From NCBI RefSeq assembly GCF_014653195.1, contig NZ_BNAH01000003.1, forward strand, positions 124,001-188,000: DNA of 64,000 nt, written 5' to 3'. Below, one piece after another: positions 20,699 to 31,404 of this stretch. Numbering within the stretch: the stretch's first letter is position 1; the number at the start of each line of letters is the position of its first letter. Origin of the DNA: Thalassotalea profundi (GTDB lineage Bacteria; Pseudomonadota; Gammaproteobacteria; Enterobacterales; Alteromonadaceae). Both the position numbers and the translations under genes were made by a program. The notes beneath the pieces were generated by a model. The model was not told the DNA's origin. It ran no database searches and saw only the letters and a program-made list of their open reading frames with translations.

Positions 20699-20727
20699 AA
20701 AGGCCAGCTATATCGCTGGCCTTTTAC
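20699..20727 (+). terminator. Terminator after leucine dehydrogenase gene
   Basis: Perfect 10-bp stem AAAGGCCAGC/GCTGGCCTTT with a 6-base loop and trailing T residues, between convergent genes; it may serve both directions. Confidence 0.85.
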
Positions 20728-20745
20728 TTTTTAATTACCTTTATC

Positions 20746-23700
20746 TTAAGTAAGTGCCGTCAGCAGTACTTCAATAGGATGACGAGTTTTAACCTTACCT
20801 AAACGTTTTACTTGGCTACGACATGAATAACCTGTGGCAACAATTTGCTTAGGTTGTAGCTTTTCAATTTTTTCTTGCCAACTCATTTGATAAAGTTGAG
20901 TCGAATTGTCTAAATTCACTTTTTCATGGCCATAAGTTCCCGCCATACCGCAACAACCTACTGCAACACTAGATAATGATAAACCAAAAGCATCAAAGAT
21001 TTGTTGCCATTGCTTTTCGCTGCCAGCTAACGCTGTTTTTTCTGTACAATGGGCAAACAACTTATACTCTGTCACTTTATCAGTTGATATTGTCTTAATA
21101 TTTTGGTGATCGAGTAACGTAATTAACCACTCATGGGCTAATAACACTTCAAAATTCCCTCTTTCCCCTTTGAGAATTTGCTTATATTCATCTCGATAAC
21201 ACAATGCAAGTGAGGCATCTAAACCTATCATTGGGATAGCTAATTGACTTAACTGATTTAAAAACTCACTGGTATTTTTTGCTGTTTTAGCAAAGCGCTT
21301 TAAAAAGCCTTTAACGTGTTGTGGTTTACCATTTGGTTTAAATGGAAGTAATACCGGCTTAAAGCCAAGTTTACTAATAAGTTTCATCATATTTAATACG
21401 ACGTCGGCATCGTAAAATGAAGTAAATGGGTCTTGAACAATAAACACATACTCTTTACGTTGTTCAAGACTCATCGAAGTAAACTTTTCTAATGAAAAAC
21501 TCTCATATCGACATTGTTTAACTTGCTCTGACAAAGTGGGGATTGAAAGTAATGGTGTATCAACGTATCCAATAGTGGATTGAGATATCTTATCGTATAT
21601 TTTTGACGATAAAACTTTGTTCACCAATGCAGGTGTTTTTGCCATTAGCGGCGTTAATACTTCAACGTTGGCAACAAGGTGGTCTTTCAGTGGTCTGAAG
21701 TAACGAGAATGATATAAATTAACAAATCTTGCGCGAAAATCTGGTACATCTACTTTTACTGGGCATTGGCTGGCACACGCTTTACATGCTAAACAGCCAG
21801 ACATGGCTTCCATCACTTCGTGAGAAAAATCGGTTTCTTTAGTGCCATTTATGCGGTTTTTCACTTTATCTAATAACTGTTTTACCGACCAACCACTAAT
21901 ATTTTGCTCTAACGCTAGAACATCAACGCCCTTTTGTTCTAATAAGCGCAACCACTCGCGCATCAAGCCAGCTCTACCTTTCGGCGAATGTCTTCGGTCA
22001 CGCGTTACCTTGCTTGATGGACACATTGGGCTATCTTCGTCGTAATTAAAGCATAAACCATTACCATTACATTCCATCACCGATGAGAATGAATCTTTTA
22101 CGGTGACAGGAATAGTTCGGTCGAAACTACCGCGTTTCTTACCATCTACAGAAACGAGTTTTTCACTTGAGTCTATGGGTGTACAAATTTTTCCAGGGTT
22201 CATCTTATTGAATGGATCAAAAGCTGTTTTTATTTTTCGTAATTCATTAAAGAGTTCTTCACCAAAAAATTCAGGACTATATTCGCTACGATACCCCTTG
22301 CCATGCTCACCCCACATTAAACCACCATATTTAGCGGTTAATGCGACAACTTTATCTGATATAACCCGTAGCAATTTCTCTTGTTCAGGGTCGCACATAT
22401 CTAATGCTGGTCGAACATGTAAAACACCTGCATCCACATGACCAAACATACCATAGTGCAATTGATAACTATCAAGCAATTGACGAAATTCAACAATATA
22501 ATCTGCTAAATTTTCAGGTGGTACAGCAGTGTCTTCAGCAAATGCCAATGGTTTTTGACTGCCTTTAGTATTCCCTAATAGCCCTACTGCTTTTTTACGC
22601 ATTGCGTATAATTTATTTATACTGCCTAAATCAGAAGTAATTTGATAACCAATCACCCCTGTATTATTTACAATATCTTTATCAAGTTGTGCCGTTAAAT
22701 CAGCCACTTGTGTAGCAAGAGACTCAACATCAATTCCGTTATATTCAACGATATTAATGCCGTCCATGACTTTACCTTCAACATCTTCAATTAAGTCACT
22801 AACTGAGTGCCAAATAATATCTTGCTTTGCTAAGTTTAAAACAGTTGAATCTATAGTCTCTACAGACGTAGCATTTGCTTTAACCAAGGTAGGCGAATGC
22901 CTTAATGCAGAATCAAAACTGTCATATTTAATATTGATCAGCGTTTTCGCTTTTGAAATTGGCGTAAGGTTTAGTTTTGCTTCACAAACAATAGCTAATG
23001 AACCCTCTGAACCGGCAATTAAGCGCGATACATCAATGGTGTTCAAATCATCAGAAACCGCATGTTCAAGGTCATAACCTGTTAAAAAGCGGTTTAAACG
23101 TGGGAATTTAGCTAAAATTTGTTCGCGTTTATCAATACTTGTTGCAAACACTTGTGCAAGTATTTTTCCGTAACTATTATTTTCATCCACTATTTCTTTA
23201 GCTTGTTCAATAGTGAGTGGACGCGTATTTATAAGATCACCATTGGCTAAAACAGAGCTTAGCCCTAAAACATGATCAGAGGTTTTGCCATACACTAAAG
23301 AGCCTTGTCCAGAAGCGTCGGTATTGACCATACCGCCAATAGTTGCCCTATTACTTGTTGATAAATCGGGAGAAAAGAAAAAACCATAAGGGCGTAAATA
23401 ATCATTTAACTGATCTTTAACCACTCCTGCTTCCACTCGGACCCAATTTTCTTCCACATTAATTTCTAAAATACGATTCATGTGCTTAGAAAGGTCAACG
23501 ACAATACCTGGGGTTAAACTTTGTCCATTAGTACCTGTTCCGCCGCCTCTGGCACTGAACTTAATTGCTTCAAATTGAGTTTCACTAGCTAATAAACAAA
23601 TAGTTTGAATATCTGTTGACGTTTTGGGATGTAAAACCAATTGTGGTAATTGTTGATAAATACTGTTGTCGGTAGCAACGGCTAAACGAGCACCATAACT

Positions 23701-23799
23701 TGTACTGATCTCACCTGAATAGGTACTAGCTGAAAGTGCCTTTGCGTACTTTTGATATAAAGGAGCTAACAGCTCTTGAGGATCTAACCGAGGTAACAT
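20746..23799 (-). CDS. ydiJ: FAD/Fe-S D-2-hydroxyglutarate dehydrogenase (YdiJ type)
   Basis: A 1017-residue fusion of an N-terminal FAD-binding FAD_binding_4/FAD-oxidase domain (about residues 1-530) with a C-terminal Fe-S oxidoreductase. This matches E. coli YdiJ in length and order, and that family was shown to oxidise D-2-hydroxyglutarate. The FAD loop is SARGGGTGTNGQSLTPG, with GGMVNTDASGQGSLVYGKT after it. A [4Fe-4S] cluster motif CLACKACASQCPVKVDVP lies near residue 680, and CCGMAGTYGHE near residue 960 is a CCG-type domain. It is convergent with the leucine dehydrogenase gene. Substrate is inferred from the family. Confidence 0.88.
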   Translation of the reverse strand: MLPRLDPQELLAPLYQKYAKALSASTYSGEISTSYGARLAVATDNSIYQQLPQLVLHPKTSTDIQTICLLASETQFEAIKFSARGGGTGTNGQSLTPGIVVDLSKHMNRILEINVEENWVRVEAGVVKDQLNDYLRPYGFFFSPDLSTSNRATIGGMVNTDASGQGSLVYGKTSDHVLGLSSVLANGDLINTRPLTIEQAKEIVDENNSYGKILAQVFATSIDKREQILAKFPRLNRFLTGYDLEHAVSDDLNTIDVSRLIAGSEGSLAIVCEAKLNLTPISKAKTLINIKYDSFDSALRHSPTLVKANATSVETIDSTVLNLAKQDIIWHSVSDLIEDVEGKVMDGINIVEYNGIDVESLATQVADLTAQLDKDIVNNTGVIGYQITSDLGSINKLYAMRKKAVGLLGNTKGSQKPLAFAEDTAVPPENLADYIVEFRQLLDSYQLHYGMFGHVDAGVLHVRPALDMCDPEQEKLLRVISDKVVALTAKYGGLMWGEHGKGYRSEYSPEFFGEELFNELRKIKTAFDPFNKMNPGKICTPIDSSEKLVSVDGKKRGSFDRTIPVTVKDSFSSVMECNGNGLCFNYDEDSPMCPSSKVTRDRRHSPKGRAGLMREWLRLLEQKGVDVLALEQNISGWSVKQLLDKVKNRINGTKETDFSHEVMEAMSGCLACKACASQCPVKVDVPDFRARFVNLYHSRYFRPLKDHLVANVEVLTPLMAKTPALVNKVLSSKIYDKISQSTIGYVDTPLLSIPTLSEQVKQCRYESFSLEKFTSMSLEQRKEYVFIVQDPFTSFYDADVVLNMMKLISKLGFKPVLLPFKPNGKPQHVKGFLKRFAKTAKNTSEFLNQLSQLAIPMIGLDASLALCYRDEYKQILKGERGNFEVLLAHEWLITLLDHQNIKTISTDKVTEYKLFAHCTEKTALAGSEKQWQQIFDAFGLSLSSVAVGCCGMAGTYGHEKVNLDNSTQLYQMSWQEKIEKLQPKQIVATGYSCRSQVKRLGKVKTRHPIEVLLTALT

Positions 23800-23947
23800 A
23801 GCTTAATAAAGTATTAAAATGGAAAGTAGGCAAAGTATACCATGCTCTTTTTCAAAAATGAGACCTCAAAGTAAAAAGACTAATAACTTTTTAAACTATT
23901 AATAAAACGATCACTTAAAAGATGAATAACCACTAATATTCAGAGCC

Positions 23948-24550
23948 TTAGATATCTTTATAAGCAACCACCTGAACAACTGCACTTTCACCTTGATGAT
24001 GTTCCCCTTCAGAAATGAAACGCTCAACTTCATTTCCAATGTTAAAATGCAAGCCTTTAAGTTCTATTTTTAATGCGTTTAGAGACATAAATAAATCTCT
24101 TTGCGATGCTGGAGGTCCGCCTATTCCAGACATTACTAGTTGATGTTCGGTATAGGCTTCTAGAATAAAAACGCCCTTAGGTTTTAACCCTCTAACGACT
24201 TGTTGATGAATTTTTTTTCGTAAAACGCTGGGTACATGCGCTGATATAGATACAATACCATCCCAAATTTTCTCTCCAATATCATAATCGGCCAAGTCAG
24301 TTACAACCGTAGTAATTTCTACCCCATTTTCATTAGCATATGCTTGAGCCTTTTCAAGACCAACAGGAGATTGGTCAACCGCTGTAACTACATAACCTAA
24401 TTTAGCCAAGAAAACAGCATTTCTGCCTTCACCTTCTGCCAAACAAAGTACATTGCCACCTTTAGGTATGCATGAATATTGTTCTTTTAGGAAGTCATTT
24501 GGTGACGTTCCATATGCAAACTCTTTTGCTCCGTATCGTTGATCCCACAT
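23948..24550 (-). CDS. SAM-dependent methyltransferase (class I)
   Basis: A 200-residue Rossmann-fold methyltransferase. MWDQRYGAKEFAYGTSPNDFL is a common entry sequence of TehB/thiopurine-methyltransferase-like enzymes. The SAM loop is VLCLAEGEGRNAVFLA (about residues 35-50), followed by VTAVDQSPVGLEKA for motif II. The substrate is unknown; tellurite or selenite detoxification has been reported for relatives, but nothing here shows it. It stands alone, divergent from the GGDEF gene. Confidence 0.82.
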   Translation of the reverse strand: MWDQRYGAKEFAYGTSPNDFLKEQYSCIPKGGNVLCLAEGEGRNAVFLAKLGYVVTAVDQSPVGLEKAQAYANENGVEITTVVTDLADYDIGEKIWDGIVSISAHVPSVLRKKIHQQVVRGLKPKGVFILEAYTEHQLVMSGIGGPPASQRDLFMSLNALKIELKGLHFNIGNEVERFISEGEHHQGESAVVQVVAYKDI

Positions 24551-24717
24551 ATATCAGTTGTATCCCATCGTATAATTTGAAGTTTTTCTTTTGAATGCTT
24601 AATTAATATAGAATGAATTTAAATTTAAAAGCTAATATACAATTTACTTAATATTAGTTTTTATTTAAACAATTAAAATACATAATCAATTGATATAAAT
24701 TATTTTTTGAGAGCATT

Positions 24718-25692
24718 ATGATCAACCAGTTACAAGAAAAGTATCAACTTTCATTATTATTACTACTAGCATCAGTTGCGATTTGTGGTGTTTCACCATA
24801 CGTCGTCAGCCGCTATTTGGAAGGGAATTACACTTCTTCGTTAATTGATTTATCTCTAATACTTGGCATTATTGTATTGGTTTCATTGGCTTATTATACT
24901 AAAAAAATTAGAATATTAAGTGCGTTAATCGCAGTATTTATTAATGTTGGAGTTGTCGTTGTTGTAGTTAAAAACGGATACGATAGTTTTTTTTGGGTTT
25001 ACCCTGTTTTTGCAAGTATATATATCCTGCTAAAACCTTTAGAAGCTTTTATAGTGAATATACTCGCTGGAATATCACTACTTTTATTCGCTGATATTTT
25101 AACTTTTATGTCACTAGACTCATTTATTATAACCACGTTAATGCTAACAATGAGTGCTTTTGTTTATTCTAATCATAGCCTCAAACAATTTCGCTTATTA
25201 GAAACACTCAATACCATTGATGACCTAACAGGTGCTTTCAACCGCAGAGCGCTTAAAACAGATATTGATGAAATAATAGCAAGCTCTGAACGTAGGGGGG
25301 ACTCGCCATTATTAGCTATTTTAGATTTAGATTATTTTAAAAAAGTAAATGACGAATTCGGTCATGCTGTTGGCGATAAAGTGTTAAAAGACTTTGTAGC
25401 TATTACTAAAGCCAACATTCGAAAATACGATAGATTGTATCGTTTTGGAGGCGAAGAATTTGTGCTTTTAGTCTCTGATATTGAAGGACAGCAGCAAAAC
25501 TTTATTGATAACCTAAGAAAGTCTATTAAAAAAGAGTTAAAAACCCCTAACAACAAGAGTATTACTGTTTCGTTTGGTGTGGCTACTTGGATTCCTAATA
25601 CAACAGCTGATAGTTGGTTAAAACGAGCTGATAAAGTACTTTATCAAGCAAAAGAAAATGGTCGTGATTGTGCTGTTTTTAGTAATGAGTAA
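24718..25692 (+). CDS. Membrane-bound diguanylate cyclase (GGDEF)
   Basis: Makes the second messenger c-di-GMP. The N-terminal half (residues 10-150) consists of about six transmembrane segments with no recognised sensor domain. The GGDEF domain starts at DDLTGAFNRRAL (residue 168). The active-site motif is GGEEF at residues 244-248, and the inhibitory I-site RKYD lies at 235-238, exactly five residues upstream, so the enzyme should be active and product-inhibited. ATG start at 24718. Confidence 0.92.
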   Translation: MINQLQEKYQLSLLLLLASVAICGVSPYVVSRYLEGNYTSSLIDLSLILGIIVLVSLAYYTKKIRILSALIAVFINVGVVVVVVKNGYDSFFWVYPVFASIYILLKPLEAFIVNILAGISLLLFADILTFMSLDSFIITTLMLTMSAFVYSNHSLKQFRLLETLNTIDDLTGAFNRRALKTDIDEIIASSERRGDSPLLAILDLDYFKKVNDEFGHAVGDKVLKDFVAITKANIRKYDRLYRFGGEEFVLLVSDIEGQQQNFIDNLRKSIKKELKTPNNKSITVSFGVATWIPNTTADSWLKRADKVLYQAKENGRDCAVFSNE

Positions 25693-25736
25693 AAGGTACA
25701 AGCAGTCTGTTAACAAAATTTAGTGAACGACTTTAT

Positions 25737-25781
25737 AAAGGCCTCAACATTAAATACTGTCATTTAAATGTTAAGGCCTTT
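25737..25781. terminator. Bidirectional terminator between GGDEF gene and ppsA
   Basis: Long stem (AAAGGCCT arm plus AACATT-AAA, paired with TTT-AATGTT-AGGCCTTT) with one bulge on each side, lying between convergent genes. Confidence 0.75.
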
Positions 25782-25787
25782 ACCTAA

Positions 25788-28163
25788 TTACTTAGCGTGT
25801 TGCTCTGCTAAATATAACCACGTAGGTAAAACAGTATCAGGGTTTAACGATACGCTATCTATTCCCTGCTCTACTAACCAAGCTGCAAAATCCGCATGAT
25901 CTGAAGGCCCTTGACCACAGATACCCACATATTTACCTCGTGCTTTACAAGCTTTAATCGCCATCGCTAGTAATACTTTAATGGCCGGATTACGTTCATC
26001 AAATAAATGGGCAATCAAACCAGAGTCTCGATCTAATCCAAGAGTTAGTTGAGTTAAATCGTTTGAACCAATAGAAAAACCGTCAAAATGATCTAAAAAT
26101 TGATCCGCTAATAAGGCGTTAGAGGGTAATTCACACATCATAATAACGCGTAAACCATTTTCACCACGTTTAAGGCCATTTTCAGCTAGTATGTCGATAA
26201 CTTGTTCAGCTTCTTCAAGCGTACGGACAAACGGGATCATCACTTCAACATTCGTTAACCCCATATCGTTTCGAACGCGCTTAATAGCTTCACACTCAAG
26301 CGCAAAACATTCTCTAAAGTCTTCAGATATATAACGTGCAGCGCCACGGTAACCTATCATTGGATTTTCTTCGTGCGGCTCGTATTCATCGCCCCCCACT
26401 AAATTGGCATATTCGTTAGATTTAAAGTCAGACATACGCACTATAACTTTCTCAGGAGCATATGCCGCGGCCAATGTAGAAACACCTTCGGTTAATTTAG
26501 CAATATAAAACTCAACAGGATCAGAGTAACCAGCCATGTAATCACGAATTTCGTCTTTTAAATCTTCTGATTGCTGATCAAAATTCAATAACGCTTTAGG
26601 GTGAACACCAATCATTTTATTGATAATAAACTCTAATCGCGCTAAACCAATTCCAGCATGAGGCAAACGAGCAAAAGCAAAAGCGCGATCTGGATTGCCC
26701 ACATTCATCATAATTTTCAGTGGCAATTCAGGCATTGAGTCAATTTCTGACGTGGTAACCTTAAAATCTAATTTCCCTTTATAGATAAAACCGGTATCAC
26801 CTTCGGCACAAGAAACGGTAACTTCGTCGCCATAAGCGATTTTACTGGTAGCATCGCCACAACCAACAACAGCAGGTATGCCCATTTCTCTTGCTATGAT
26901 AGCCGCGTGACAGGTTCTACCACCGCGATTAGTGACAATGGCAGATGCTTTTTTCATAATAGGCTCCCAATCAGGGTCTGTCATGTCTGTAACTAAAACA
27001 TCCCCTGGTTGGATCTTATCCATTTCATCAAGCGATGCTAAAACTTTTGCCTGACCACTACCAATTTTATGCCCAATAGAACGACCTTCACAAATAACAT
27101 CGGCTGTCGATTGTAATTGAAATTGCTCCATTACATTAGTATTTTCACGACTTTTAACTGTTTCTGGACGCGCCTGAACGATATAAAGTTTGCCATCTAA
27201 ACCATCTTTAGCCCACTCAATATCCATAGGACGTTGATAATGCTTTTCAATAATCACTGCTTGTTTAGCTAATTCCATAACTTCTTCATCAGACAATGAA
27301 AATTGATTAGAAACTTCAGGTTCTACATCAACTATTTCAACTTGTTTGCCATGGTCTTGGTTTTGGGCATAAACCATTTTAATTGCTTTACTACCAATAT
27401 TGCGTCTAACAACAGCTGGCTTACCACTAGCAAGGGTTGGCTTGTGAACGTAAAATTCATCAGGGTTAACCGCCCCCTGAACCACCATCTCACCTAAGCC
27501 GACACTGGAAGTTACAAAAACAACATCTTCAAAGCCTGATTCAGTGTCAATTGAAAACATAACACCTGATGATGCAATATCACTGCGAACCATTCGCTGA
27601 ATACCAGCAGACAAAGCTACACCACGATGATCATAGCCTTGGTGAACGCGATAAGAGATTGCTCGGTCATTAAATAAAGAAGCAAATACATGTTTTATAG
27701 CAACCATAACTGCATCGAAGCCACGAACATTAAGGAAAGTTTCTTGTTGACCTGCAAATGATGCATCAGGCATATCTTCGGCTGTTGCAGAAGAACGCAC
27801 AGCGAAAGAAGCATCTTCAGAAAATTCACCCGCAAGTTGTTTATACGCTTGCTCTATATCAGTCTGCATTGCAGGGAGAAATGGCGTGTCTATAATCCAT
27901 TGGCGAATAGTACTACCGCAGGCCGATAATGCATTTACATCACTAACATCAAGAGTGTCTAAAAGTTGATGAATCTTTTCATTTAAACCACTTTGCTCTA
28001 AAAACTCATTAAACGCATGAGCTGTTGTTGCGAAGCCGCCGGGTACTTGAACACCCACATTGGCAAGATTTGAAATCATTTCACCGAGAGAGGCATTTTT
28101 ACCACCTACTCGTTCTACATCGTTCATTCCTAAATTTTCATACCAAAGTACATTTTCTTGCAC
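25788..28163 (-). CDS. ppsA: Phosphoenolpyruvate synthase
   Basis: Converts pyruvate, ATP and water to PEP, AMP and phosphate; it is the gluconeogenic entry step. 791 aa with the three expected domains: an N-terminal ATP-grasp/pyruvate-phosphate dikinase domain ([31 protein letters not shown]), the central phosphohistidine domain with catalytic His in [21 protein letters not shown], and the C-terminal TIM barrel ([42 protein letters not shown] with the catalytic Cys). The start is a GTG at 28163 with GAGGAAG upstream. It is divergent from its regulator. Confidence 0.96.
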   Translation of the reverse strand: MQENVLWYENLGMNDVERVGGKNASLGEMISNLANVGVQVPGGFATTAHAFNEFLEQSGLNEKIHQLLDTLDVSDVNALSACGSTIRQWIIDTPFLPAMQTDIEQAYKQLAGEFSEDASFAVRSSATAEDMPDASFAGQQETFLNVRGFDAVMVAIKHVFASLFNDRAISYRVHQGYDHRGVALSAGIQRMVRSDIASSGVMFSIDTESGFEDVVFVTSSVGLGEMVVQGAVNPDEFYVHKPTLASGKPAVVRRNIGSKAIKMVYAQNQDHGKQVEIVDVEPEVSNQFSLSDEEVMELAKQAVIIEKHYQRPMDIEWAKDGLDGKLYIVQARPETVKSRENTNVMEQFQLQSTADVICEGRSIGHKIGSGQAKVLASLDEMDKIQPGDVLVTDMTDPDWEPIMKKASAIVTNRGGRTCHAAIIAREMGIPAVVGCGDATSKIAYGDEVTVSCAEGDTGFIYKGKLDFKVTTSEIDSMPELPLKIMMNVGNPDRAFAFARLPHAGIGLARLEFIINKMIGVHPKALLNFDQQSEDLKDEIRDYMAGYSDPVEFYIAKLTEGVSTLAAAYAPEKVIVRMSDFKSNEYANLVGGDEYEPHEENPMIGYRGAARYISEDFRECFALECEAIKRVRNDMGLTNVEVMIPFVRTLEEAEQVIDILAENGLKRGENGLRVIMMCELPSNALLADQFLDHFDGFSIGSNDLTQLTLGLDRDSGLIAHLFDERNPAIKVLLAMAIKACKARGKYVGICGQGPSDHADFAAWLVEQGIDSVSLNPDTVLPTWLYLAEQHAK

Positions 28164-28304
28164 AACAACTTCCTCATTATGGTTTTAAAAAGTGATTCGC
28201 CTTTATTTAATGCTTAAGACTTTATAAACTGCTATAAATTACGAGATGTTGACAATTATAAAACCTTTCACCAAGAGTTACAGTATTAAAAAGGATTAAA
28301 TTTA

Positions 28305-29114
28305 ATGAAAACGGCTTTTTATATCTCAGACGGTACCGCGATCACCTCTGAAGTTTTTGGTCACGCCCTACTTTCTTTATTTCCTGTAGAGTTCAACCAT
28401 CAAACAATAGCTTTCGTTGAAACAAAGAAAAAAGCCTTAGAAACCAAAGAAATAATAAATAAAGTAGCAAAAAAATCAGGCGAGGCACCGTTAGTTTTTC
28501 ACACCTTTGTTAATCATGAAATAAGAGAAATAATTGATAGTTGTGACGGTGTTATTTATAACTTTTTAGAACACTTTATATCACCAATCGAGGATCAATT
28601 AGGCATTAAAGCTATGCCAAAAGCTCATCGAACACACAGTATTCATGAAAATACGTATGATTATCGAATAGATGCAGTTAATTATGCGTTAGCGAATGAT
28701 GACGGTGGAAATATAGCTAACTATGCTCAAGCTGATGTTATTTTAGTGGGTGTTTCTCGCTCGGGTAAAACCCCAACTTCCTTATATTTAGCATTACAAT
28801 ATGGAATAAAAGCAGCAAATTATCCCTTTATTGACGATGATATGGATGATCTTAAAATTCCGGACTTCTTAATTCCACACAAAAAGAAGCTTTATGGCTT
28901 AACCATTGATCCGCAAAGGTTAATGGATATTAGAGACGGACGGCTCGCCAATAGTAAATATGCATCAGCAAGGCAATGCCGAATGGAACTAAGAGCCGTA
29001 GAAACGCTTTACAAAAAAGAAAAAATTCCTTTCTTGAATACTACTAAGTTTTCAGTTGAAGAAATTACCGCAAAAATATTAGCTGAAACTGGTTTACATC
29101 GTCATAAATATTAA
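28305..29114 (+). CDS. ppsR: PEP synthase regulatory protein (bifunctional kinase/pyrophosphorylase)
   Basis: DUF299-family bifunctional enzyme that inactivates PEP synthase by ADP-dependent phosphorylation and reactivates it by phosphate-dependent dephosphorylation. The nucleotide loop GVSRSGKTPTSLYLA is at about residues 149-163, and the N terminus (FYISDGTAITSEVFGHALL) is characteristic. 269 aa, normal size. It faces ppsA across 140 bases, the standard arrangement that supports PEPS rather than PPDK as its partner. Confidence 0.94.
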   Translation: MKTAFYISDGTAITSEVFGHALLSLFPVEFNHQTIAFVETKKKALETKEIINKVAKKSGEAPLVFHTFVNHEIREIIDSCDGVIYNFLEHFISPIEDQLGIKAMPKAHRTHSIHENTYDYRIDAVNYALANDDGGNIANYAQADVILVGVSRSGKTPTSLYLALQYGIKAANYPFIDDDMDDLKIPDFLIPHKKKLYGLTIDPQRLMDIRDGRLANSKYASARQCRMELRAVETLYKKEKIPFLNTTKFSVEEITAKILAETGLHRHKY

Positions 29115-29155
29115 ATTTAACGTTTTTATATCAATAAATTTAAGCTTAGATAAAT

Positions 29156-29183
29156 AAAGCGGTTCACATAAGGCCGCTTTTTC
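29156..29183 (+). terminator. ppsR terminator
   Basis: AAAGCGG/CCGCTTT stem with an 11-base loop and T run, 42 bases past the ppsR stop. Confidence 0.75.
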
Positions 29184-29252
29184 GCTATGTTAGCGCGATA
29201 AATTTCCCCGTATTAATTGAATTACGGGTATTAATATTGAATTTGGACAGCA

Positions 29253-30308
29253 ATGACCATAAAAACCGATGAGTTTAGAACTACACTAATAGAAAATTTA
29301 GTGACTCCTGCAGAATTAGCAGAACAAATTCCTTTAACCGATGATACCGCTAATTTTATCATTAAAAGTCGTCAAGAAATTGAAGCTGTTATTAATGGCG
29401 ATGATGACAGATTATTAGTTGTTATCGGCCCATGCTCTATTCATGACACAACAGCAGCAATTGATTACGCTAAACAATTAAAGCCCTTACATGATAAGTA
29501 TAAAAATGAACTCTTGATCATTATGCGAGTATATTTTGAAAAACCTCGTACCACCGTTGGCTGGAAAGGCTTAATTAGTGATCCTGATCTAGATAAATCG
29601 TTTAAAGTGGCTAAAGGCTTAAATTTAGCACGTAACCTATTACTTGATATTAACAACCTTGGCTTACCTGCGGGTACTGAGTTCCTCGATATGGTTACTG
29701 GGCAATATATTTCTGACTTAATCAGCTGGGGTGCCATAGGTGCGCGTACAACAGAAAGCCAAGTACATAGAGAGTTAGCCTCGGCATTGTCATGCCCTGT
29801 TGGTTTTAAAAATGGTACTGATGGAAATATTCAAATTGCATTAGATGCGATCAAAGCATCGAGTGTTCCGCATGTACTTTATTCTCCAGATAAAAGTGGT
29901 CAAATGTGCATTTATCAAACTCATGGTAATCCTCATGCACACGTTATTTTACGTGGTGGTAAAACCCCTAATTACTCTCCACAAGATGTTGCTGATACCA
30001 AACAAAAACTAGCAGCTGCTAATATTAATGCGGGTATTATGGTTGACTGTAGTCACGGTAATAGCTTTAAAGACCATAATAAACAAAATGATGTCGCCGT
30101 TAGTATTGCCGAGCAAATTAGTAAAGGCGAAGATAAAATATCAGGCGTTATGATAGAAAGCTTTTTAGTGCCGGGTAATCAGAAAGTATTAGCAGACACG
30201 CCTTTAGTCTATGGACAAAGTATTACTGATGCCTGTGTTGACTTAACAACAAGCGAAACCATGTTAAAAACGTTGGCTAATGCGGTAATTACCGCAAGAG
30301 CTACTTAG
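29253..30308 (+). CDS. 3-deoxy-7-phosphoheptulonate synthase (DAHP synthase, AroFGH class)
   Basis: First enzyme of the shikimate pathway, condensing PEP and erythrose-4-phosphate. 351 aa of the class I AroF/G/H type. Motifs: VVIGPCSIHD (residues 56-65), MRVYFEKPRTTVGWKGLI with PEP-binding residues, GARTTESQVHRE, GFKNGTDG, and the metal-binding VDCSHGNS. Which feedback class (Phe, Tyr or Trp) it belongs to cannot be decided from sequence alone, so no symbol is given. Single-gene unit with a terminator. Confidence 0.93.
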   Translation: MTIKTDEFRTTLIENLVTPAELAEQIPLTDDTANFIIKSRQEIEAVINGDDDRLLVVIGPCSIHDTTAAIDYAKQLKPLHDKYKNELLIIMRVYFEKPRTTVGWKGLISDPDLDKSFKVAKGLNLARNLLLDINNLGLPAGTEFLDMVTGQYISDLISWGAIGARTTESQVHRELASALSCPVGFKNGTDGNIQIALDAIKASSVPHVLYSPDKSGQMCIYQTHGNPHAHVILRGGKTPNYSPQDVADTKQKLAAANINAGIMVDCSHGNSFKDHNKQNDVAVSIAEQISKGEDKISGVMIESFLVPGNQKVLADTPLVYGQSITDACVDLTTSETMLKTLANAVITARAT

Positions 30309-30338
30309 TAAAACATTTAATAGATGATCACTAAATAA

Positions 30339-30373
30339 AAGATGTGGTTGACTCAGTGAACTACATCTTTTTA
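30339..30373 (+). terminator. DAHP synthase gene terminator
   Basis: Stem AAGATGT-G-GTT / AAC-T-ACATCTT with one mismatch, followed by five T residues. Confidence 0.75.
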
Positions 30374-30398
30374 TCTAATTTTATAAAGAATGCGTTTA

Positions 30399-30887
30399 TT
30401 AATTACTCTTTAATTTAGTAATTAAACCATCACTTGCATTTTCTACCATATCTAAAACAAGTTTAAAGCCCCCAGCGCCACCATAATATGGATCGGGCAC
30501 TTCGTTTTCTTCAAAGTCATCAGCAAAATCGAGAAATAACTTAACTTTACTGGTTAAATGTGAAGGACAAATACTTAAAAGCTCACTGACATTGTGCTTA
30601 TCCATTGCTAAAATAAGATCAAATTTTTCAAAATCATCAACTACAACTTTACGTGCTTTAAGGTTATCAAATGAATACCCTCGGGCAATACCTGCCTTTT
30701 GTGCTCTTGCATCAGGCTTTTGCTTAGCATGCGCTCCCGTTGTACCTGCTGAATCAATCACTAAATCTAACTCGTGTTGTTTAATTTTATGTCGGAAAAC
30801 GGCTTCAGCTGACGGTGAACGGCAAATATTGCCCATGCAAATAAAAAGAACACTTTTTATATTTTTTAATTCTACGTTATCAATCAC
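30399..30887 (-). CDS. Low-molecular-weight protein tyrosine phosphatase
   Basis: Cytoplasmic phosphatase (162 aa) with the P-loop CMGNICRS (Cys17 to Arg23) and the general-acid Asp in the C-terminal VPDPYYGG motif (about residue 131). There is no capsule or tyrosine-kinase gene beside it, unlike wzb-type relatives, so its substrate is open. The start is a GTG at 30887 with AAGGAA 7 bases upstream. Confidence 0.9.
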   Translation of the reverse strand: MIDNVELKNIKSVLFICMGNICRSPSAEAVFRHKIKQHELDLVIDSAGTTGAHAKQKPDARAQKAGIARGYSFDNLKARKVVVDDFEKFDLILAMDKHNVSELLSICPSHLTSKVKLFLDFADDFEENEVPDPYYGGAGGFKLVLDMVENASDGLITKLKSN

Positions 30888-31035
30888 TTACTATTCCTTG
30901 TTGTATAAGCAAATTTAAATGTGTAGCACTCCCTTTTACATCTAAACCGTTAAAACTGATTTTAGGAAGCTAATTTTATATAATTACAAATAATGTTTAG
31001 GAGTTAAACGTTTTAATCAAATATTACTGAATTTT

Positions 31036-31362
31036 TTAGCCGTTACGATAGGCGTCAATAACACTAAGCAACCAAATAATAATCAATACATATATTTTAA
31101 TATTTAATTCTTGGGGATTATTTCCGGCCATTGAATCATTTAATGCCTGAGATATCGCAGGTACATTTAAAGGAATTACTCCCTTATTAATTTGATCAAC
31201 AATGTATTGAGCTTTCGTTATTATTTCACTTACGATAAAAAATAAAGGCACAGTAAAAGCAACTAAAAAAACAATACAATGTTTATATTTTTTAAGAAAA
31301 AAATGTCCAACACCAGGATAAATTAATGCAGATAAAAGTGCGGCTTTAATTGATTTTTTCAT
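31036..31362 (-). CDS. Small membrane protein, two to three TM segments, unknown function
   Basis: A 108-residue protein with hydrophobic segments near residues 6-24, 28-48 and 90-104. The sequence ALIYPGVGHFFLKKY recalls the glycine-containing turn of TM2-domain proteins. I cannot name its function. ATG start with a GGAAA sequence upstream. It is followed by the LMW phosphatase gene on the same strand, 150 bases away. Confidence 0.6.
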   Translation of the reverse strand: MKKSIKAALLSALIYPGVGHFFLKKYKHCIVFLVAFTVPLFFIVSEIITKAQYIVDQINKGVIPLNVPAISQALNDSMAGNNPQELNIKIYVLIIIWLLSVIDAYRNG

Positions 31363-31404
31363 TAGGTTTCCAACGTAATTCTTACTTTTACACCAACAAT
31401 ATTT

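Noticed and set aside
22103..22441. Open frame on the plus strand inside the YdiJ-type gene
   Set aside because: It is the antisense shadow of the Fe-S/FAD enzyme, with no ribosome binding site and an implausible composition.
28164..28304. HexR site in the ppsA-ppsR intergenic region, as reported for relatives
   Set aside because: I found no 15-bp match; the AT-rich sequence gives only fragments.
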